This document shows positions 53,088 through 63,676 of a stretch of 64,000 nt of DNA, piece by piece. Every line of letters starts with the position of its first letter. The first letter of the stretch is position 1. Both the position numbers and the translations under genes were made by a program. This stretch comes from Geoglobus sp. UBA235 (GTDB lineage Archaea > Halobacteriota > Archaeoglobi > Archaeoglobales > Archaeoglobaceae): the NCBI GenBank assembly GCA_002494725.1, contig DACG01000032.1:82150-146149 (forward strand), given 5' to 3'. The notes under the pieces were generated by a model, which ran no database searches, was not told the DNA's origin, and saw nothing but the letters and a program-made list of their open reading frames with translations.

Positions 53088-54305
53088 TTAATTGAAATCT
53101 GTTCTGTAATTTATCTCCCCAACCAGATTCTCCTTAACAAGATTTTTTGCCTCCTCAAGCTCAAAGTTGCCAAGAAGCCACATTGTTTTGATCAGAGCAA
53201 CCTCGGGGAGCATATCCTCTCCCTCGATGACTCCAGCCTTAAGCAGGTATCTGCCCGTATCGTAGACTCTATCACACACTCTTCCCCAGAGGCACTGGGA
53301 GGTCATCACCACAAGGCTATCTTCTGCAATTCTCCTTACAGTTTCAACCCAGTCAGTTGAAACATGTCCAAGTCCAGTCCCTTCAAGAACAAAGCCCCTG
53401 AAGCCCTTTTCGTAGAAGAAATCGAGAATGTCGGGACTTAAACCCGGATAGAATTTCACAAGTGCAACCTTCTCTTCAAGTCTGTCAAACAGCTCAGGTT
53501 CCCTCACACCTCTCCTGATTCTCTCCCCAGTCCACTCTATTTTACCATCAGGCCACACCCTGCCAAGAGGGGGGTAGTTTATGCTCTGAAACGCATCTCT
53601 CCTTGAGGTGTGATTTTTCCTGACCTTTACACCCCTGTGGATATAACAGAAGTCATCGCTGGTTGATGCATGCATGACAACAGCCACCTCACCCAGATCG
53701 CTGAGGGATGTGTGGGCAGAGCATATCATGTTAATCGCAGCATCACTGCTTGGCCTGTCACTGCTTCTCTGAGCTCCAACGAAAACAACCGGCACTGGGG
53801 TTCGTAGCATGAATGCCAGAGCTGAGGCTGAGTAGTGCATTGTGTCGGTTCCGTGAGTTACAATAACCCCATCATAGCCATCCTTTATAGCCTCATACAC
53901 CCTTCTTGCAAGCCTTATCCAGTACTCAGGCTTCATGTTCTCGCTAAGTATGTTGTAAAGCAGTTCTGCATCAATTCTGCATATCTCTGCAAGCTCCGGA
54001 ATATCTGAAACTATTTCTTCAGCAGAAAACTGGCTTGTAACAGCTCCGGTACTGTAATCAACCCTGCTTGCGATTGTGCCACCTGTTGATATCACCTTCA
54101 CCTCCGGCAGACTATCTCTTTTGGCAGGATATCCCGGCTCAACAAACGAGACCTCAATCTCCTCCTCCTCAATAATCTCGTAATCGTAAAATCCCACGTT
54201 GTAACCGCTGCTCAGCTTTAACACAATCTTTCCCTTTTCTGATGGCAAGACTATTCCCTCAAAAATCCTTCCTTTTGCCTTTATTTTAGCCCTTTTGGCC
54301 TTCAT
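53088..54305 (-). CDS. gatD: Glutamyl-tRNA(Gln) amidotransferase subunit D
   Basis: A 405-residue archaeal asparaginase-type subunit: the N-terminal barrel (GRIFEGIVLPSEKGKIVLKL), then VISTGGTIASRVDYSTGAV with the first catalytic Thr, VTHGTDTMHYSASALAFML with the Thr-Asp pair, and the Lys region VFVGAQRSSDRPSSDAA. It supplies ammonia to GatE to make Gln-tRNA(Gln). gatE is not in the window. It overlaps argH by 20 bases. Confidence 0.95.
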   Translation of the reverse strand: MKAKRAKIKAKGRIFEGIVLPSEKGKIVLKLSSGYNVGFYDYEIIEEEEIEVSFVEPGYPAKRDSLPEVKVISTGGTIASRVDYSTGAVTSQFSAEEIVSDIPELAEICRIDAELLYNILSENMKPEYWIRLARRVYEAIKDGYDGVIVTHGTDTMHYSASALAFMLRTPVPVVFVGAQRSSDRPSSDAAINMICSAHTSLSDLGEVAVVMHASTSDDFCYIHRGVKVRKNHTSRRDAFQSINYPPLGRVWPDGKIEWTGERIRRGVREPELFDRLEEKVALVKFYPGLSPDILDFFYEKGFRGFVLEGTGLGHVSTDWVETVRRIAEDSLVVMTSQCLWGRVCDRVYDTGRYLLKAGVIEGEDMLPEVALIKTMWLLGNFELEEAKNLVKENLVGEINYRTDFN

Positions 54306-55740
54306 ATCTCTTCACCATCTCATAAAGCCTTTCCATTGCCTCATTTATTTTCTTTTTCATTTCAGCTACTCTGTTTTCGTCATCTCTTATTGCCCCTGCA
54401 CGGGATTCAATCATCCTTCTTATGTTCTCATCTGAAGTCCCGCCGGGACTTGTCTTTCTTTCCAGTGAGAGTTCAGGAAGCATTGCTCTTTTGAGCTCTT
54501 CCTCGTCAATACCAGCATCAACTCCATGCTTCATGCAGACCTCTTTCAATTTTTCTGCTGATGGTATGTGGTTTCCAGCCTTTGCAAGATCTCCAACTAT
54601 CCTGTGAGCAGTCCTGAAGGGAACTCCTTTCACAACAAGCAGATTGGCCAGATCTGTTGCAGTTGAAAATCCCTTTCCCGCCTTTTCCCTCATCGCATCT
54701 CGATTGAACTCAATTTTTTCAATCATCCCTGTCAGTACTCTGCATGATAGGAGAGTTTCGTTCATGACATCAAACAGCACCCTGTTCATCTCCTGAAAGT
54801 CCCTGTTGTAGGCGAATGGCATGGCCTTGTAAATTGTCATTGCAGATGTTAGCATTCCCACGATCCTTCCGGCCTTTGCCCTTATTATCTCCGCAACATC
54901 TGGATTCTTCTTCTGGGGCATTATGCTTGAGGATGATGCAAACTCATCCGGGAGCTCAACAAATCCGAATTCTGAGGCCCAGAGTATGATCTCCTCGCAA
55001 ATCCTGCTGAATGAAAGCATGAGAGATGAGCATGCAAATACACACTCAATCAGAAAATCCCTTGATGAAACAGCATCCATTGAATTCTCGACAATCCCAC
55101 CAAAACCCAGAAGTTCAGCTGTAAATTCTCTATCAACAGGAAAGCTCGTTCCTGAAAATGCCGAGGAGCCGAGGGGTGACAGATTAACTCTGCTGTAGGC
55201 ATTGACAAATCTCTCAAAATCCCTCCAGATCATGTCATGCCATGCTATCATGTGATGGGAGAGCTTTGTGGGCTGGGCATACTGAAGGTGAGTGAAGCCC
55301 GGCATCACTGCATTTCTGTATTCCGATGCTTTTTTCAGAAGAACCGATCTCAGGTTCAGGATCTCTGCGAGAATGTCAATTATCCTGTCCCTTGAAAAAA
55401 GCCTGAGGCATGTGGCGATCTCATCGTTTCTGCTTCTTGCGGTGTGCATTCTTTTTCCATCCCCTCCTGCAATCTCTATCACCCTTGCCTCAATTGCCTC
55501 ATGCACATCCTCAAACTTCTTTGAAAGGCTTTCAAATCCCTCATGCTCGATTTTTCTCAGTGCTTTCAGAATCTTCCTTGCGGATTCACGGCTGATTATT
55601 CCCTGTTTTTCGAGCATGATCACGTGAGCATAATCAACGATAATGTCATAATGAAATATGTGCTCATCAAAATCCATGGAACTTGTGAGCTTGAGGGCAT
55701 TCTCATCCATATCCCTTTCGAGTCTGCTCCTTACGGTCAT
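54286..55740 (-). CDS. argH: Argininosuccinate lyase
   Basis: A 484-residue member of the fumarase/aspartase superfamily: EDVHEAIEARVIEIAGGDGK, MHTARSRNDEIATCLRLFSR, PGFTHLQYAQPTKLSHHMIA (catalytic His) and the signature SSSIMPQKKNPDVAEIIRAK. Last step of arginine synthesis, releasing fumarate. Co-transcribed with gatD. Confidence 0.96.
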   Translation of the reverse strand: MTVRSRLERDMDENALKLTSSMDFDEHIFHYDIIVDYAHVIMLEKQGIISRESARKILKALRKIEHEGFESLSKKFEDVHEAIEARVIEIAGGDGKRMHTARSRNDEIATCLRLFSRDRIIDILAEILNLRSVLLKKASEYRNAVMPGFTHLQYAQPTKLSHHMIAWHDMIWRDFERFVNAYSRVNLSPLGSSAFSGTSFPVDREFTAELLGFGGIVENSMDAVSSRDFLIECVFACSSLMLSFSRICEEIILWASEFGFVELPDEFASSSSIMPQKKNPDVAEIIRAKAGRIVGMLTSAMTIYKAMPFAYNRDFQEMNRVLFDVMNETLLSCRVLTGMIEKIEFNRDAMREKAGKGFSTATDLANLLVVKGVPFRTAHRIVGDLAKAGNHIPSAEKLKEVCMKHGVDAGIDEEELKRAMLPELSLERKTSPGGTSDENIRRMIESRAGAIRDDENRVAEMKKKINEAMERLYEMVKRYEGQKG

Positions 55741-55772
55741 TGAAAGAACTCTGCAGGGATATTTTAATAACT

Positions 55773-56000
55773 TTACCTCTTCCAGACAACTTTACCCTCG
55801 TATTTGATTTCAACAACCCTGTGATGGGGAATTGCTGTGGTGGATGTGTATATGAATTTGTGACCTATATCCTCAATTTCACTGCCAGAGATCTCAGAAA
55901 ACCCCTTTGGCCTGTCCACATATCTTACAGAAACCTTTGAAAAGTCATAGTCAGGATGCCATTTAAACCTGTCAAGAATGTTTTTTATGCTATATTTCAT
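55773..56000 (-). CDS. DUF504 / UPF0248 protein
   Basis: A 75-residue protein of unknown function with the family features: an opening IKNILDRFKWHPDYDFSKV, YVDRPKGFSEISGSEIEDIG, and TTAIPHHRVVEIKYEGKVVW. Often near RNA-processing genes in archaea. It overlaps the HTH gene by 11 bases. Confidence 0.85.
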   Translation of the reverse strand: MKYSIKNILDRFKWHPDYDFSKVSVRYVDRPKGFSEISGSEIEDIGHKFIYTSTTAIPHHRVVEIKYEGKVVWKR

Positions 56001-56505
56001 CGTTCTTTACGGGCTCCACAAGCTGTCCCTTGAGGTTGAGCTTGAGTGACTTCTTGGCAACCGCTCTCACAAAAAGACTGTCAAGCCCCGTCTCTCTGCT
56101 TATGTGCTGGACGGACATCCTGCCTTTGTTTATCTGATCCATTATCCTCCCAACAACCTCGCTCTCCTCATCCTCAGCCATGAAAATTGCGTTCAGAATC
56201 ACATTGAAGTCTTTAAGAGAGATGTAAACGTTTATGCTGAGATGGGTGTAGCTCACATGGTATTCCTTCTCAGGTTTTGAGGATGGATTTTCAGGCATTC
56301 TCCACTTCACTTCGAGCATTCCTGCATTTTTGAGTATCTTCAACGCCTCATCAACACCATCGCCGTACATGTTTCTGAGCTCGTCGAGAGTTTTCCATTC
56401 AGTAAGGAGAGTTTCGTAAACCTTCCTGTACGTTTCTGTAGAGAATAATTGCAGAACAGGGACAAGTTCCACAACATCATTCACAAGCTTGGCCCTTCTA
56501 ACCAT
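55990..56505 (-). CDS. Archaeal winged-helix (ArsR-like) regulator
   Basis: A 171-residue protein with a winged-helix region (VLQLFSTETYRKVYETLLTE, WKTLDELRNMYGDGVDEALK, AGMLEVKWRM). Then comes a beta region (YTHLSINVYISLKDFNVILN) and a second helix-turn-helix-like part at the C-terminus (MSVQHISRETGLDSLFVRAV). No metal-site Cys. Target and effector unknown. Family recalled from Archaeoglobi and methanogens. Confidence 0.7.
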   Translation of the reverse strand: MVRRAKLVNDVVELVPVLQLFSTETYRKVYETLLTEWKTLDELRNMYGDGVDEALKILKNAGMLEVKWRMPENPSSKPEKEYHVSYTHLSINVYISLKDFNVILNAIFMAEDEESEVVGRIMDQINKGRMSVQHISRETGLDSLFVRAVAKKSLKLNLKGQLVEPVKNDEI

Positions 56506-56721
56506 CCTGTACTATTTTCTGTTTCTCGGTATTTATTATTTTGGATGACGTATTAATGTTTCAGTACTTATCATCATTTCATGAGGTTTAAAGGGTTGGA
56601 GAGCTTGTAAGCAGTTCAGAGTTGATGAGTGTTTATCATGATATTTTTAGGATAAGGGTGGACACATCCAGCAGAAAAACCATACCAAAATTTTTTTAAA
56701 TACCTCCTTACAGGCTTATCC

Positions 56722-56904
56722 ATGGGCAAAACAGGAACGACCCAGTGGATCAAGATAAAGAACAGAAAAGGTGGGCAGAGATTGGTTCCTCCAAAATACC
56801 AGACGTACAAAAAGCCAGGACCGAATCAGAAGTACACGTCAGATGGGAGAAGAAGGAGAAGAATAAAGAGGAGTCCCAAGAGTATTGCTGGAGCAAAAAC
56901 ATAA
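56722..56904 (+). CDS. DUF5350 small basic protein
   Basis: A 60-residue, strongly basic protein (KTGTTQWIKIKNRKGGQRLV, PPKYQTYKKPGPNQKYTSDG, then an RRRRRIKRS patch). Matches DUF5350, known to me from methanogens and Archaeoglobi and without assigned function. Composition suggests RNA or ribosome binding. TATA-like TTTTTTAAATAC (about 56690-56701) sits 20 bases before the ATG, a leaderless arrangement. Confidence 0.75.
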   Translation: MGKTGTTQWIKIKNRKGGQRLVPPKYQTYKKPGPNQKYTSDGRRRRRIKRSPKSIAGAKT

Positions 56905-57037
56905 TGGATTTTTAGATATACATCTGGTAAAAAACTATAATTTTAGATGTTAGATCCATCATATATTTCCTCTTGCATGATTTATTATGGTTTTGGTCAG
57001 CCAGAGGATCTTTTTTCCATAATGACATTCAAAAAGA

Positions 57038-57046
57038 TTTAAAAAC
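57038..57046 (+). promoter_or_regulatory. TATA box of the tetrapyrrole operon
   Basis: TTTAAAAAC, 22 bases before the hemA ATG; no ribosome site in between, so the operon mRNA probably begins at or next to the start codon. Confidence 0.5.
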
Positions 57047-57068
57047 ATAAAAAACAAACAGACAGTCA

Positions 57069-58397
57069 ATGGAAATTGCCAATCTCGTCATTTCTCACAA
57101 AAAAGCCTCAATTGACGATATCCAGAAAGCCTGGCATGGCGATTACAAGCAGCTGATAGATAGGGTGATGTCATATCCCGGAATCAGAGAATGTGCAATA
57201 CTTCTCACATGCAACAGAGTTGAGGTTTATGTGTATGGGAGAAACGCCATTGAAATGCTCAAGGATTTTGCCCGGAAGATGGGGGTTCCTGAAAGAATAA
57301 TTGAGATCCACAGGGGAAGAGATTCTCTTGAACACCTTCTCAGAGTTGCTTCAGGACTTGAATCCATGATGGTTGGTGAGGATCAAATCTTGGGACAGGT
57401 AAAGGATTTTTACCATCTTGGAAAAGAGATGGGTAGCGTTGGAGAGGTTCTTGACACGGTTTTTGCAAAGGCAGTGCAGGTTGGAAAGAAGGTTAGAAGG
57501 ATGACGAAGATAAACAAGGGAGCAGTCAGCATAGGAAGTGCTGCTGTTGAACTTGCTGAAAGAAAGCTCACAACCCTTATCGGTAAGAGGGCTATGATAA
57601 TCGGAGCTGGAGAAATGGGGAAGCTCGTGGCAAAGGCAATATCCCACAAGGGCCTTGAAAAGATATACATAGCCAACAGAACTGCAAAAAGAGGTGAGAA
57701 GCTGGCAAATGAACTTGGAGACAATGCCAAGGCAATCTCATTTGACAAAATAGAGAAGTACATGGTTGAGGTTGATCTGATTATTACCGCAACATCAGCC
57801 CCCCATTACGTTATAACAAAGCCCATGGCTGAGAAAATAATGGGTATCAGAAAAGAGAATCTGCTCATAATAGACATAGCACTGCCGAGAGATGTTGAAG
57901 ATTCCGTGAGAGAAGTTGACGGAATCATGCTCTACACAATCGATGATTTGAGAGAGATCAGCAGAGAAAACCTCAGAAAAAGAATGAAAGAAGCTGAAAA
58001 AGCTGAAAAGATCGTTCAAAAAGAGCTTGATCATCTTGTTGAAATGCTTAAAGAGCTGAAGGCAAGGAATGCCATATGCATGATGTATTCTCACGCCGAC
58101 TACATAAAGAACGAGGAGATTCTGGAGCTTTATTACAAGCTCAGATCAAAGTACGAAATTGACGAGAATGCTCTTCCAATTATTGAGAGCTTTGCAAATT
58201 CCCTGATTAAGAAATACCTAAGAAAACCAACTGTTAAAATAAAAATGGCAGCAAGAAATGGTGGAATTGAGATTATAGATGCCGTTGAGTATCTTTTTGG
58301 AGGTGACGCTCATGGAGTATCCGAAACTCAGAATGAGGAGGTTGAGAAGGGCAAAGCTGAGACCCCTCCTGAGAGAGACCATACTGTCAAAAGATGA
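57069..58397 (+). CDS. hemA: Glutamyl-tRNA reductase
   Basis: A 442-residue enzyme making glutamate-1-semialdehyde from Glu-tRNA. Catalytic Cys in [13 protein letters not shown] (about residue 48), [40 protein letters not shown], and the NADPH domain [16 protein letters not shown]. The C-terminal dimerisation helices end in a hydrophilic tail whose DNA also encodes the start of hemB (86-base overlap in another frame). First gene of the operon. Confidence 0.96.
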   Translation: MEIANLVISHKKASIDDIQKAWHGDYKQLIDRVMSYPGIRECAILLTCNRVEVYVYGRNAIEMLKDFARKMGVPERIIEIHRGRDSLEHLLRVASGLESMMVGEDQILGQVKDFYHLGKEMGSVGEVLDTVFAKAVQVGKKVRRMTKINKGAVSIGSAAVELAERKLTTLIGKRAMIIGAGEMGKLVAKAISHKGLEKIYIANRTAKRGEKLANELGDNAKAISFDKIEKYMVEVDLIITATSAPHYVITKPMAEKIMGIRKENLLIIDIALPRDVEDSVREVDGIMLYTIDDLREISRENLRKRMKEAEKAEKIVQKELDHLVEMLKELKARNAICMMYSHADYIKNEEILELYYKLRSKYEIDENALPIIESFANSLIKKYLRKPTVKIKMAARNGGIEIIDAVEYLFGGDAHGVSETQNEEVEKGKAETPPERDHTVKR

Positions 58398-59277
58398 CCT
58401 CATAATGCCTGTTTTTGTTGATGAGAACATCTCATCAAGGCAGGAGATTGCATCGATGCCCGGATATTTCAGAATCCCCATCAATCAGGTCTCAGATGAA
58501 ATAGGCAGGGCAATGGAGCTCGGGATCAAAGCATTTATATTCTTCGGAATTCCGTCATACAAGGATGAAATCGGCACTTCTGCCTTTGATGATGATGGTG
58601 TGATTCAGAAAGCTTTGAGAAATGTGAAAAGAGATTATGAGGATGCTGTTCTGATAACCGATGTGTGTCTGTGTGAGTACACCTCTCATGGGCACTGCGG
58701 GGTTGTGAAAGATGGGGAGATTCTGAATGATGCTACTTTACCGATTCTCGGAAAAATAGCGGTGAGCCATGCGAAGGCTGGGGCAGACATCATAGCCCCT
58801 TCGGGAATGATGGATGGAATGGTTAAAGCTATAAGAAGTGCTTTGGATGAGAATGGTTTTGAGAATACTGCAATAATGAGCTACTCAGCAAAATACGCCT
58901 CAGCATTTTATGGCCCGTTCAGAGAGGCGGCAGACTCCGGATTCAGGTTTGGAGATAGAAAAGGGTATCAGATGGATATCCATAACGGTGATGAGGCTTT
59001 GAGAGAGGTGGAGCTGGATTTAAAGGAGGGAGCAGACATAGTTATGGTCAAACCAGCCCTGAGCTACCTTGACATAATAAGAAGAGTTAAGGAAAGATTT
59101 GGCGTGCCTGTTGCAGCATACAATGTCAGCGGAGAGTATTCAATGGTCAAGGCCGCATCAAAGATGGGATGGCTTGATGAAATGGACATAGCCTATGAAA
59201 TCCTTGTTTCCATAAAAAGAGCCGGAGCTGACCTGATAATAACCTACCACGCTAAGGATATTGCGGAGGTATTGTGA
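58312..59277 (+). CDS. hemB: Delta-aminolevulinic acid dehydratase (porphobilinogen synthase)
   Basis: About 321 residues from ATG 58312, set by GGAGGTGA (58299-58306) five bases before it although the frame opens earlier. Zinc-site cysteines [16 protein letters not shown], first Lys in [20 protein letters not shown], Schiff-base Lys in [16 protein letters not shown]. Joins two ALA molecules to porphobilinogen. Confidence 0.96.
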   Translation: MEYPKLRMRRLRRAKLRPLLRETILSKDDLIMPVFVDENISSRQEIASMPGYFRIPINQVSDEIGRAMELGIKAFIFFGIPSYKDEIGTSAFDDDGVIQKALRNVKRDYEDAVLITDVCLCEYTSHGHCGVVKDGEILNDATLPILGKIAVSHAKAGADIIAPSGMMDGMVKAIRSALDENGFENTAIMSYSAKYASAFYGPFREAADSGFRFGDRKGYQMDIHNGDEALREVELDLKEGADIVMVKPALSYLDIIRRVKERFGVPVAAYNVSGEYSMVKAASKMGWLDEMDIAYEILVSIKRAGADLIITYHAKDIAEVL

Positions 59278-60548
59278 TGTGGGAAAAATCAAAGGCTCTT
59301 TATGAAAAAGCCAAGAATCTGATGCCGGGTGGTGTCAGCAGTCCTGTCAGGGCTGTGAAGCCATTCCCCTTCTACACAGAAAGGGCAGAAGGCTCGAAGA
59401 TATATGATGTTGATGGAAATGAGTACATAGACTACTGCATGGCTTATGGTCCACTGATTCTCGGACACAGCCATGCCAGCATCATGGAATCTGTCAAGAG
59501 AAAACTTGAGGATGGCTGGCTTTATGGAACACCTGTAGAGCTTGAGATACTGTATGCGGAGCTCATAACAGGCATTTATCCATCCATAGACATGGTGAGG
59601 TTTACCAACACCGGAGCTGAGGCAACAATGACTGCTTTGAGGCTTGCAAAGGGATTTACGGGAAGAAAGAAGTTCATAAAGGTTGAGGGCAGTTTCCATG
59701 GTGCCCACGACTCCGTTCTTGTCAAGGCTGGAAGCGGGGCAACAACACATGGTGTTCCAAATTCAGCAGGCATTCCTGAAGAATTTGTAACTAACACACT
59801 GCAGGTCCCATACAATGATGCAGAGAAGCTGGTGGAATTAATTGAGAAAAACAGAGAGGAGATTGCGGCTCTTATCCTTGAGCCGGTGATGGGAAACGCA
59901 TCTCTTATAATTCCTGAAGATGGCTACCTGAAAGATGTCAGAAAGATAACTGAGGAAAATGATGTTCTGCTGATCTTTGATGAGGTTATCACAGGTTTCA
60001 GACTCTCCCTTGGTGGAGCCCAAGAGTATTACGGAATTGAGCCCGATATAACTACCTTAGGAAAAATAGCAGGAGGAGGGTTCCCCATAGGGATTGTTGG
60101 AGGTAAGAGGGAAATCATGGAAAATCTCTCTCCCTCGGGGAAGGTGTATCATGCCGGAACATTCAGCGGAAATCCGATCAGTCTTGTGGCAGGATACACA
60201 ACTGTAAGTATACTTCAGGAGGAGAGACCGTACAGGGATCTCAGAGATAAAACTGAAAATCTTGTGAAGGCTGTGAGAGAATTTATCGAGGATATCGGGG
60301 GAAGCGTAAGCATGAACTTCATTGAATCAATGTTCTGCCTGTATTTCGGAGATGAACCAGAGGATTATGCATCTGCCTTAAAGCTTGACAGCCAGCAGTT
60401 TCTGAATTTCTACTGGAAAATGCTCGAAAATGGCATATTCTTCCCGCCATCCCAGTATGAAACATGTTTTATGAGCACTGCCCACAGCAATGAGGATATT
60501 GAGAGAACGGCAGAAGTGATGGCAGAATGCCTGAAAGAGTTGTTATAG
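59277..60548 (+). CDS. hemL: Glutamate-1-semialdehyde 2,1-aminomutase
   Basis: A 423-residue PLP enzyme: [20 protein letters not shown] at the N-terminus, [40 protein letters not shown], and [20 protein letters not shown] with the PLP Lys. ATG 59277 overlaps the hemB stop by one base; GGAGGT at 59265-59270 is six bases before. Makes ALA for hemB. Confidence 0.96.
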   Translation: MWEKSKALYEKAKNLMPGGVSSPVRAVKPFPFYTERAEGSKIYDVDGNEYIDYCMAYGPLILGHSHASIMESVKRKLEDGWLYGTPVELEILYAELITGIYPSIDMVRFTNTGAEATMTALRLAKGFTGRKKFIKVEGSFHGAHDSVLVKAGSGATTHGVPNSAGIPEEFVTNTLQVPYNDAEKLVELIEKNREEIAALILEPVMGNASLIIPEDGYLKDVRKITEENDVLLIFDEVITGFRLSLGGAQEYYGIEPDITTLGKIAGGGFPIGIVGGKREIMENLSPSGKVYHAGTFSGNPISLVAGYTTVSILQEERPYRDLRDKTENLVKAVREFIEDIGGSVSMNFIESMFCLYFGDEPEDYASALKLDSQQFLNFYWKMLENGIFFPPSQYETCFMSTAHSNEDIERTAEVMAECLKELL

Positions 60549-61402
60549 GCACCAGAGGCAGCAGGCTTGCCTTAGCCCAGACAGAAAAGGTCAGGAAAAT
60601 TTTAGAGGAGGAGGGATTTGAAACTGAGGTAAGGATTATCAGAACATCAGGTGATATAAAGAAAGACAGACCTCTCCACGAGTTCAGGGGAATGGGAGCT
60701 TTTGTCAGAGAGATAGATCTGGCCTTAAAAAAGGGAGAAATAGATCTTGCCGTCCACAGCCTGAAAGATGTTCCAACCGACAGAATTCAAGGTACAGTGA
60801 TAGCGGCAGTGCTTGAGAGAGAATCGCCATGTGACGCCTTCATTGCGAGAGATGGGAAAAGATTCTCTGAGATTGAAAGCAACTCAGTCATCGGAACCTC
60901 TTCTCTCAGAAGAAGGGCAATGATCAGAAAGCTAAGAAATGATCTCAGGATTGAGAATCTGAGAGGGAACATAGACACAAGACTGAGAAAGCTAAATGGT
61001 GGAGAGTATGATGGTATTTTTCTTGCTGAGGCGGGTCTTATAAGGATGGGATGGGAAAAGAAAATCTGGTATGAGAGGTTCGATCCTGAAATTTTCGTTC
61101 CTTCTGCAAATCAGGGGATAATAGCGGTAGCCTCAAGAAATGAGGATGCTGAAAGATTCAGCTTCATGAACCATGAAAAAACATTCATGGAAGCGATGAT
61201 TGAAAGGTTTGTTATAAAGGAGCTTGGAGTTGGATGTGCTGTACCTGCAGGTGTTTACGCTGAAAGTTATGGAGAGAAGATCAGACTGTTATGCGAGATT
61301 CTTAATGATAATGGATATGTCAGATATAGAATTGATGAAAAGTTTGACCCTCACAGCTATGAAAAAGAGCTCGAAGAAATTCTGAAGGGTGTTGAGATTT
61401 GA
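60527..61402 (+). CDS. hemC: Hydroxymethylbilane synthase
   Basis: A 291-residue porphobilinogen deaminase: [72 protein letters not shown], and the dipyrromethane-cofactor Cys in [15 protein letters not shown]. It overlaps hemL by 22 bases and cobA by four (TTGA). Confidence 0.95.
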   Translation: MPERVVIGTRGSRLALAQTEKVRKILEEEGFETEVRIIRTSGDIKKDRPLHEFRGMGAFVREIDLALKKGEIDLAVHSLKDVPTDRIQGTVIAAVLERESPCDAFIARDGKRFSEIESNSVIGTSSLRRRAMIRKLRNDLRIENLRGNIDTRLRKLNGGEYDGIFLAEAGLIRMGWEKKIWYERFDPEIFVPSANQGIIAVASRNEDAERFSFMNHEKTFMEAMIERFVIKELGVGCAVPAGVYAESYGEKIRLLCEILNDNGYVRYRIDEKFDPHSYEKELEEILKGVEI

Positions 61403-62148
61403 CAGTCTACATTGTTGGAGCCGGTCCGGGAGATAAGGAACTTCTGACTCTCAAGGCTCTCAGGCTTATAAGAGAGGCGGATGTAATACTCTACGACGAG
61501 CTCATCGGAGAAGAGATCAGAGAGCTTGTAAAAAAGGAAAGCAGAGCACTGCTTGTTGACGTGGGAAAAAGGGCTGGAAAGCATAAGAAAAAGCAGGAGG
61601 AGATCAACAAGCTGCTTATTGAATACGGGAAGAAATACAGCAAAGTTGTCAGGCTGAAGGGTGGAGACCCGTTTGTTTTCGGGAGAGGTGGAGAGGAGAT
61701 TGAGGTTTTGGCCAAGAATGGTATAGAATTTGAAATTGTACCCGGAATAACCTCAGCCATAGCCGCTCCAGCTTATGCTGGAATTCCCGTAACTCACAGA
61801 AGGTTTGATCCCGCCCTTGTTTTCATAACAGGTAGGCAGGAAAGGGAAAGACTTAACTGGGAGGCTCTTGCAGGACTGAATGCAACCCTTGTCATACTCA
61901 TGGGGGTTTCGAATCTCAAAGCCAATGCTGAAAAGCTCATGAAGCATGGAAAGGATCCCGACACACCTGTGGCGATAATTGAAAGAGGAACAACTGAGAA
62001 TCAGAGAGTAATAACAGGAAAACTTTCGGAAATTTCTGAGATAGCTGAGAAAGAAAATGTCAGGGCTCCTGCAGTCATTGTAATTGGAGGAGTGGTTGAA
62101 ATCCATGACACTGTAAAGGATTATCTGAGAAATCTGAAAATTCCGTAG
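61399..62148 (+). CDS. cobA: Uroporphyrinogen-III C-methyltransferase
   Basis: A 249-residue SAM enzyme making precorrin-2: YIVGAGPGDKELLTLKALRL, VRLKGGDPFVFGRGGEEIEV, VPGITSAIAAPAYAGIPVTH, and the GRQERERLNWEALAGLN region. Start TTG 61399. It commits uroporphyrinogen III to siroheme, cobalamin, F430-like or Ahb-type heme. Uroporphyrinogen-III synthase (hemD) is not seen after it. Its 3' end overlaps truA by 28 bases on the other strand. Confidence 0.94.
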   Translation: MTVYIVGAGPGDKELLTLKALRLIREADVILYDELIGEEIRELVKKESRALLVDVGKRAGKHKKKQEEINKLLIEYGKKYSKVVRLKGGDPFVFGRGGEEIEVLAKNGIEFEIVPGITSAIAAPAYAGIPVTHRRFDPALVFITGRQERERLNWEALAGLNATLVILMGVSNLKANAEKLMKHGKDPDTPVAIIERGTTENQRVITGKLSEISEIAEKENVRAPAVIVIGGVVEIHDTVKDYLRNLKIP

Positions 62149-62894
62149 AGCTGGGCAAATCTCATCATGTTCTCTTCCATCCTTTTGTTCAGGAGTGATA
62201 AAGCCCTTTCCTCCACCTCAAATTCAAAGGTGTACCTGACATCCACCAGAATAAGGCCATAGGGACTTGAGGGAGTTAATGGAACTTTATGACCATCAAG
62301 AACTCTCTCAACAATTTCAGGACTTGCAATTCTCCCTGCCATCTTCAGAGCTGTAACAATTTTCCTGACCATGTTCCATGCAAACGCATTTCCTTCAATC
62401 GTGTAAACCAGAAAATCTCCATGTTTCTCAATTTCAGAGGTAAAGATCTCTCTGATGCAGGGCTTGCATCCTTTCGCAAACCCTGAGAAGTCATGCCTGC
62501 CCTTCAGGAGCTCTGCAGCCTCCCTCATGGCATCAAGATCGAATCCCTCATCGAGCATTATATATCTGTACACTCTTGATCTTGCCCTTCTCGGGTTGAA
62601 GTTCTCATCAACAACCGCATACCCCCACACCACAATATCTTCAGGCAGGTTTGCATTGATGGCATTCACAATCCAGGGTTCAAATGATTCCATGCTGACA
62701 GCAAAAACATTCCCGAAAGCAGTAACACCAGCATCTGTTCTTCCTGCCACCTTGTAGTTTCCATCTCTTGGATCGACTCCTGTTTTCCTCAATGCCCTGA
62801 AAATCTCCCCATCAACGGTTCTGAGATGAGGCTGATACTGATTTCCATGAAAATTCCATCCGAAATAGGTATGTTTGAATGCAACCCTCAGCAT
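62121..62894 (-). CDS. truA: tRNA pseudouridine synthase TruA
   Basis: A 257-residue enzyme: FKHTYFGWNFHGNQYQPHL at the N-terminus, KVAGRTDAGVTAFGNVFAV with the catalytic Asp, FNPRRARSRVYRYIM, and GNAFAWNMVRKIVTAL. Modifies positions 38-40 of the tRNA anticodon arm. Overlaps the nitrilase-family gene by seven bases and cobA by 28 bases at its 3' end. Confidence 0.94.
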   Translation of the reverse strand: MLRVAFKHTYFGWNFHGNQYQPHLRTVDGEIFRALRKTGVDPRDGNYKVAGRTDAGVTAFGNVFAVSMESFEPWIVNAINANLPEDIVVWGYAVVDENFNPRRARSRVYRYIMLDEGFDLDAMREAAELLKGRHDFSGFAKGCKPCIREIFTSEIEKHGDFLVYTIEGNAFAWNMVRKIVTALKMAGRIASPEIVERVLDGHKVPLTPSSPYGLILVDVRYTFEFEVEERALSLLNKRMEENMMRFAQLYGIFRFLR

Positions 62895-63676
62895 TCGATT
62901 CCTCCATCCAGCAAATCCTTCAGAGCTGAGGGATTCCTGTCTCTCAATGAGTAATTGACCTTTCTGTAATCCTGAAGCTTTTTGAGATTCACCTCAGCCA
63001 TAACAAGCTCTTCTCTCTCTTCGCTACTGTATCTGGCAGCAATTCCATCTGGCATTGAAATCAGGCTCCTCCCAACACATTCCTCTCCAAGAAACGTCTT
63101 TCCAAAACCTCCAGCCTTGACAATGGCATAGCTGTTATCAAAGGACCTTGTGAAGTAAAGACAGTACCGATACTCCTGTGCCGGAAGTTCAGACTTTTTG
63201 AAGGATACCACGGGATTCAGGATAACATCAACTTCCTTAAGCCCCGGAATTCTGCACAGTTCTGGATAGAGTATATCGGCACATATCAAAGCTGAGATTT
63301 TAACACCCTGAATCTCGAACATCTCCAGCCTCCTTCCACATTTAATTCCCAGGGCCCTTTCACTTGCGGTCGGGTGAATCTTGTCCTGAGTGCCAACAAG
63401 CTCTCCTGAGTCAAATATGTAGAGAGTGTTGTAGTACCCGTCCTGATTTTCTCTGATTGCGTTTCCAGCAATAATGGCGGAGTATTCCATGCTTATTTCT
63501 TCAAGCCATTTAACCGTCTTTTTTGAGGTTTCAAGACTTCTGTCTCCGACAGGATAGGAAAAGTACTCGGGAAGGAGATACAGATTTGACTCAGATGATG
63601 AGATCACCCTTTCCGCACTTTCAAGGGCATCTTTTCCACCAACCCTGCACTGGACTGCTGAGACATTCAGTTTCAT
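62888..63676 (-). CDS. Carbon-nitrogen hydrolase (nitrilase superfamily)
   Basis: A 262-residue enzyme with the Glu-Lys-Cys triad: LLPEYFSYP (Glu37), GTQDKIHPTASERALGIKCG (Lys99), and SALICADILYPELCRIPGL (Cys132). It hydrolyses an amide or a C-N bond; substrate unknown. First gene of the leftward pair with truA. Confidence 0.88.
   Translation of the reverse strand: MKLNVSAVQCRVGGKDALESAERVISSSESNLYLLPEYFSYPVGDRSLETSKKTVKWLEEISMEYSAIIAGNAIRENQDGYYNTLYIFDSGELVGTQDKIHPTASERALGIKCGRRLEMFEIQGVKISALICADILYPELCRIPGLKEVDVILNPVVSFKKSELPAQEYRYCLYFTRSFDNSYAIVKAGGFGKTFLGEECVGRSLISMPDGIAARYSSEEREELVMAEVNLKKLQDYRKVNYSLRDRNPSALKDLLDGGIEC

Noticed and set aside
56560..56600. AATGATGA...CTGA on the minus strand ahead of the DUF5350 gene
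   Set aside because: Only a 6-base guide and no second box pair, so not a credible C/D sRNA.
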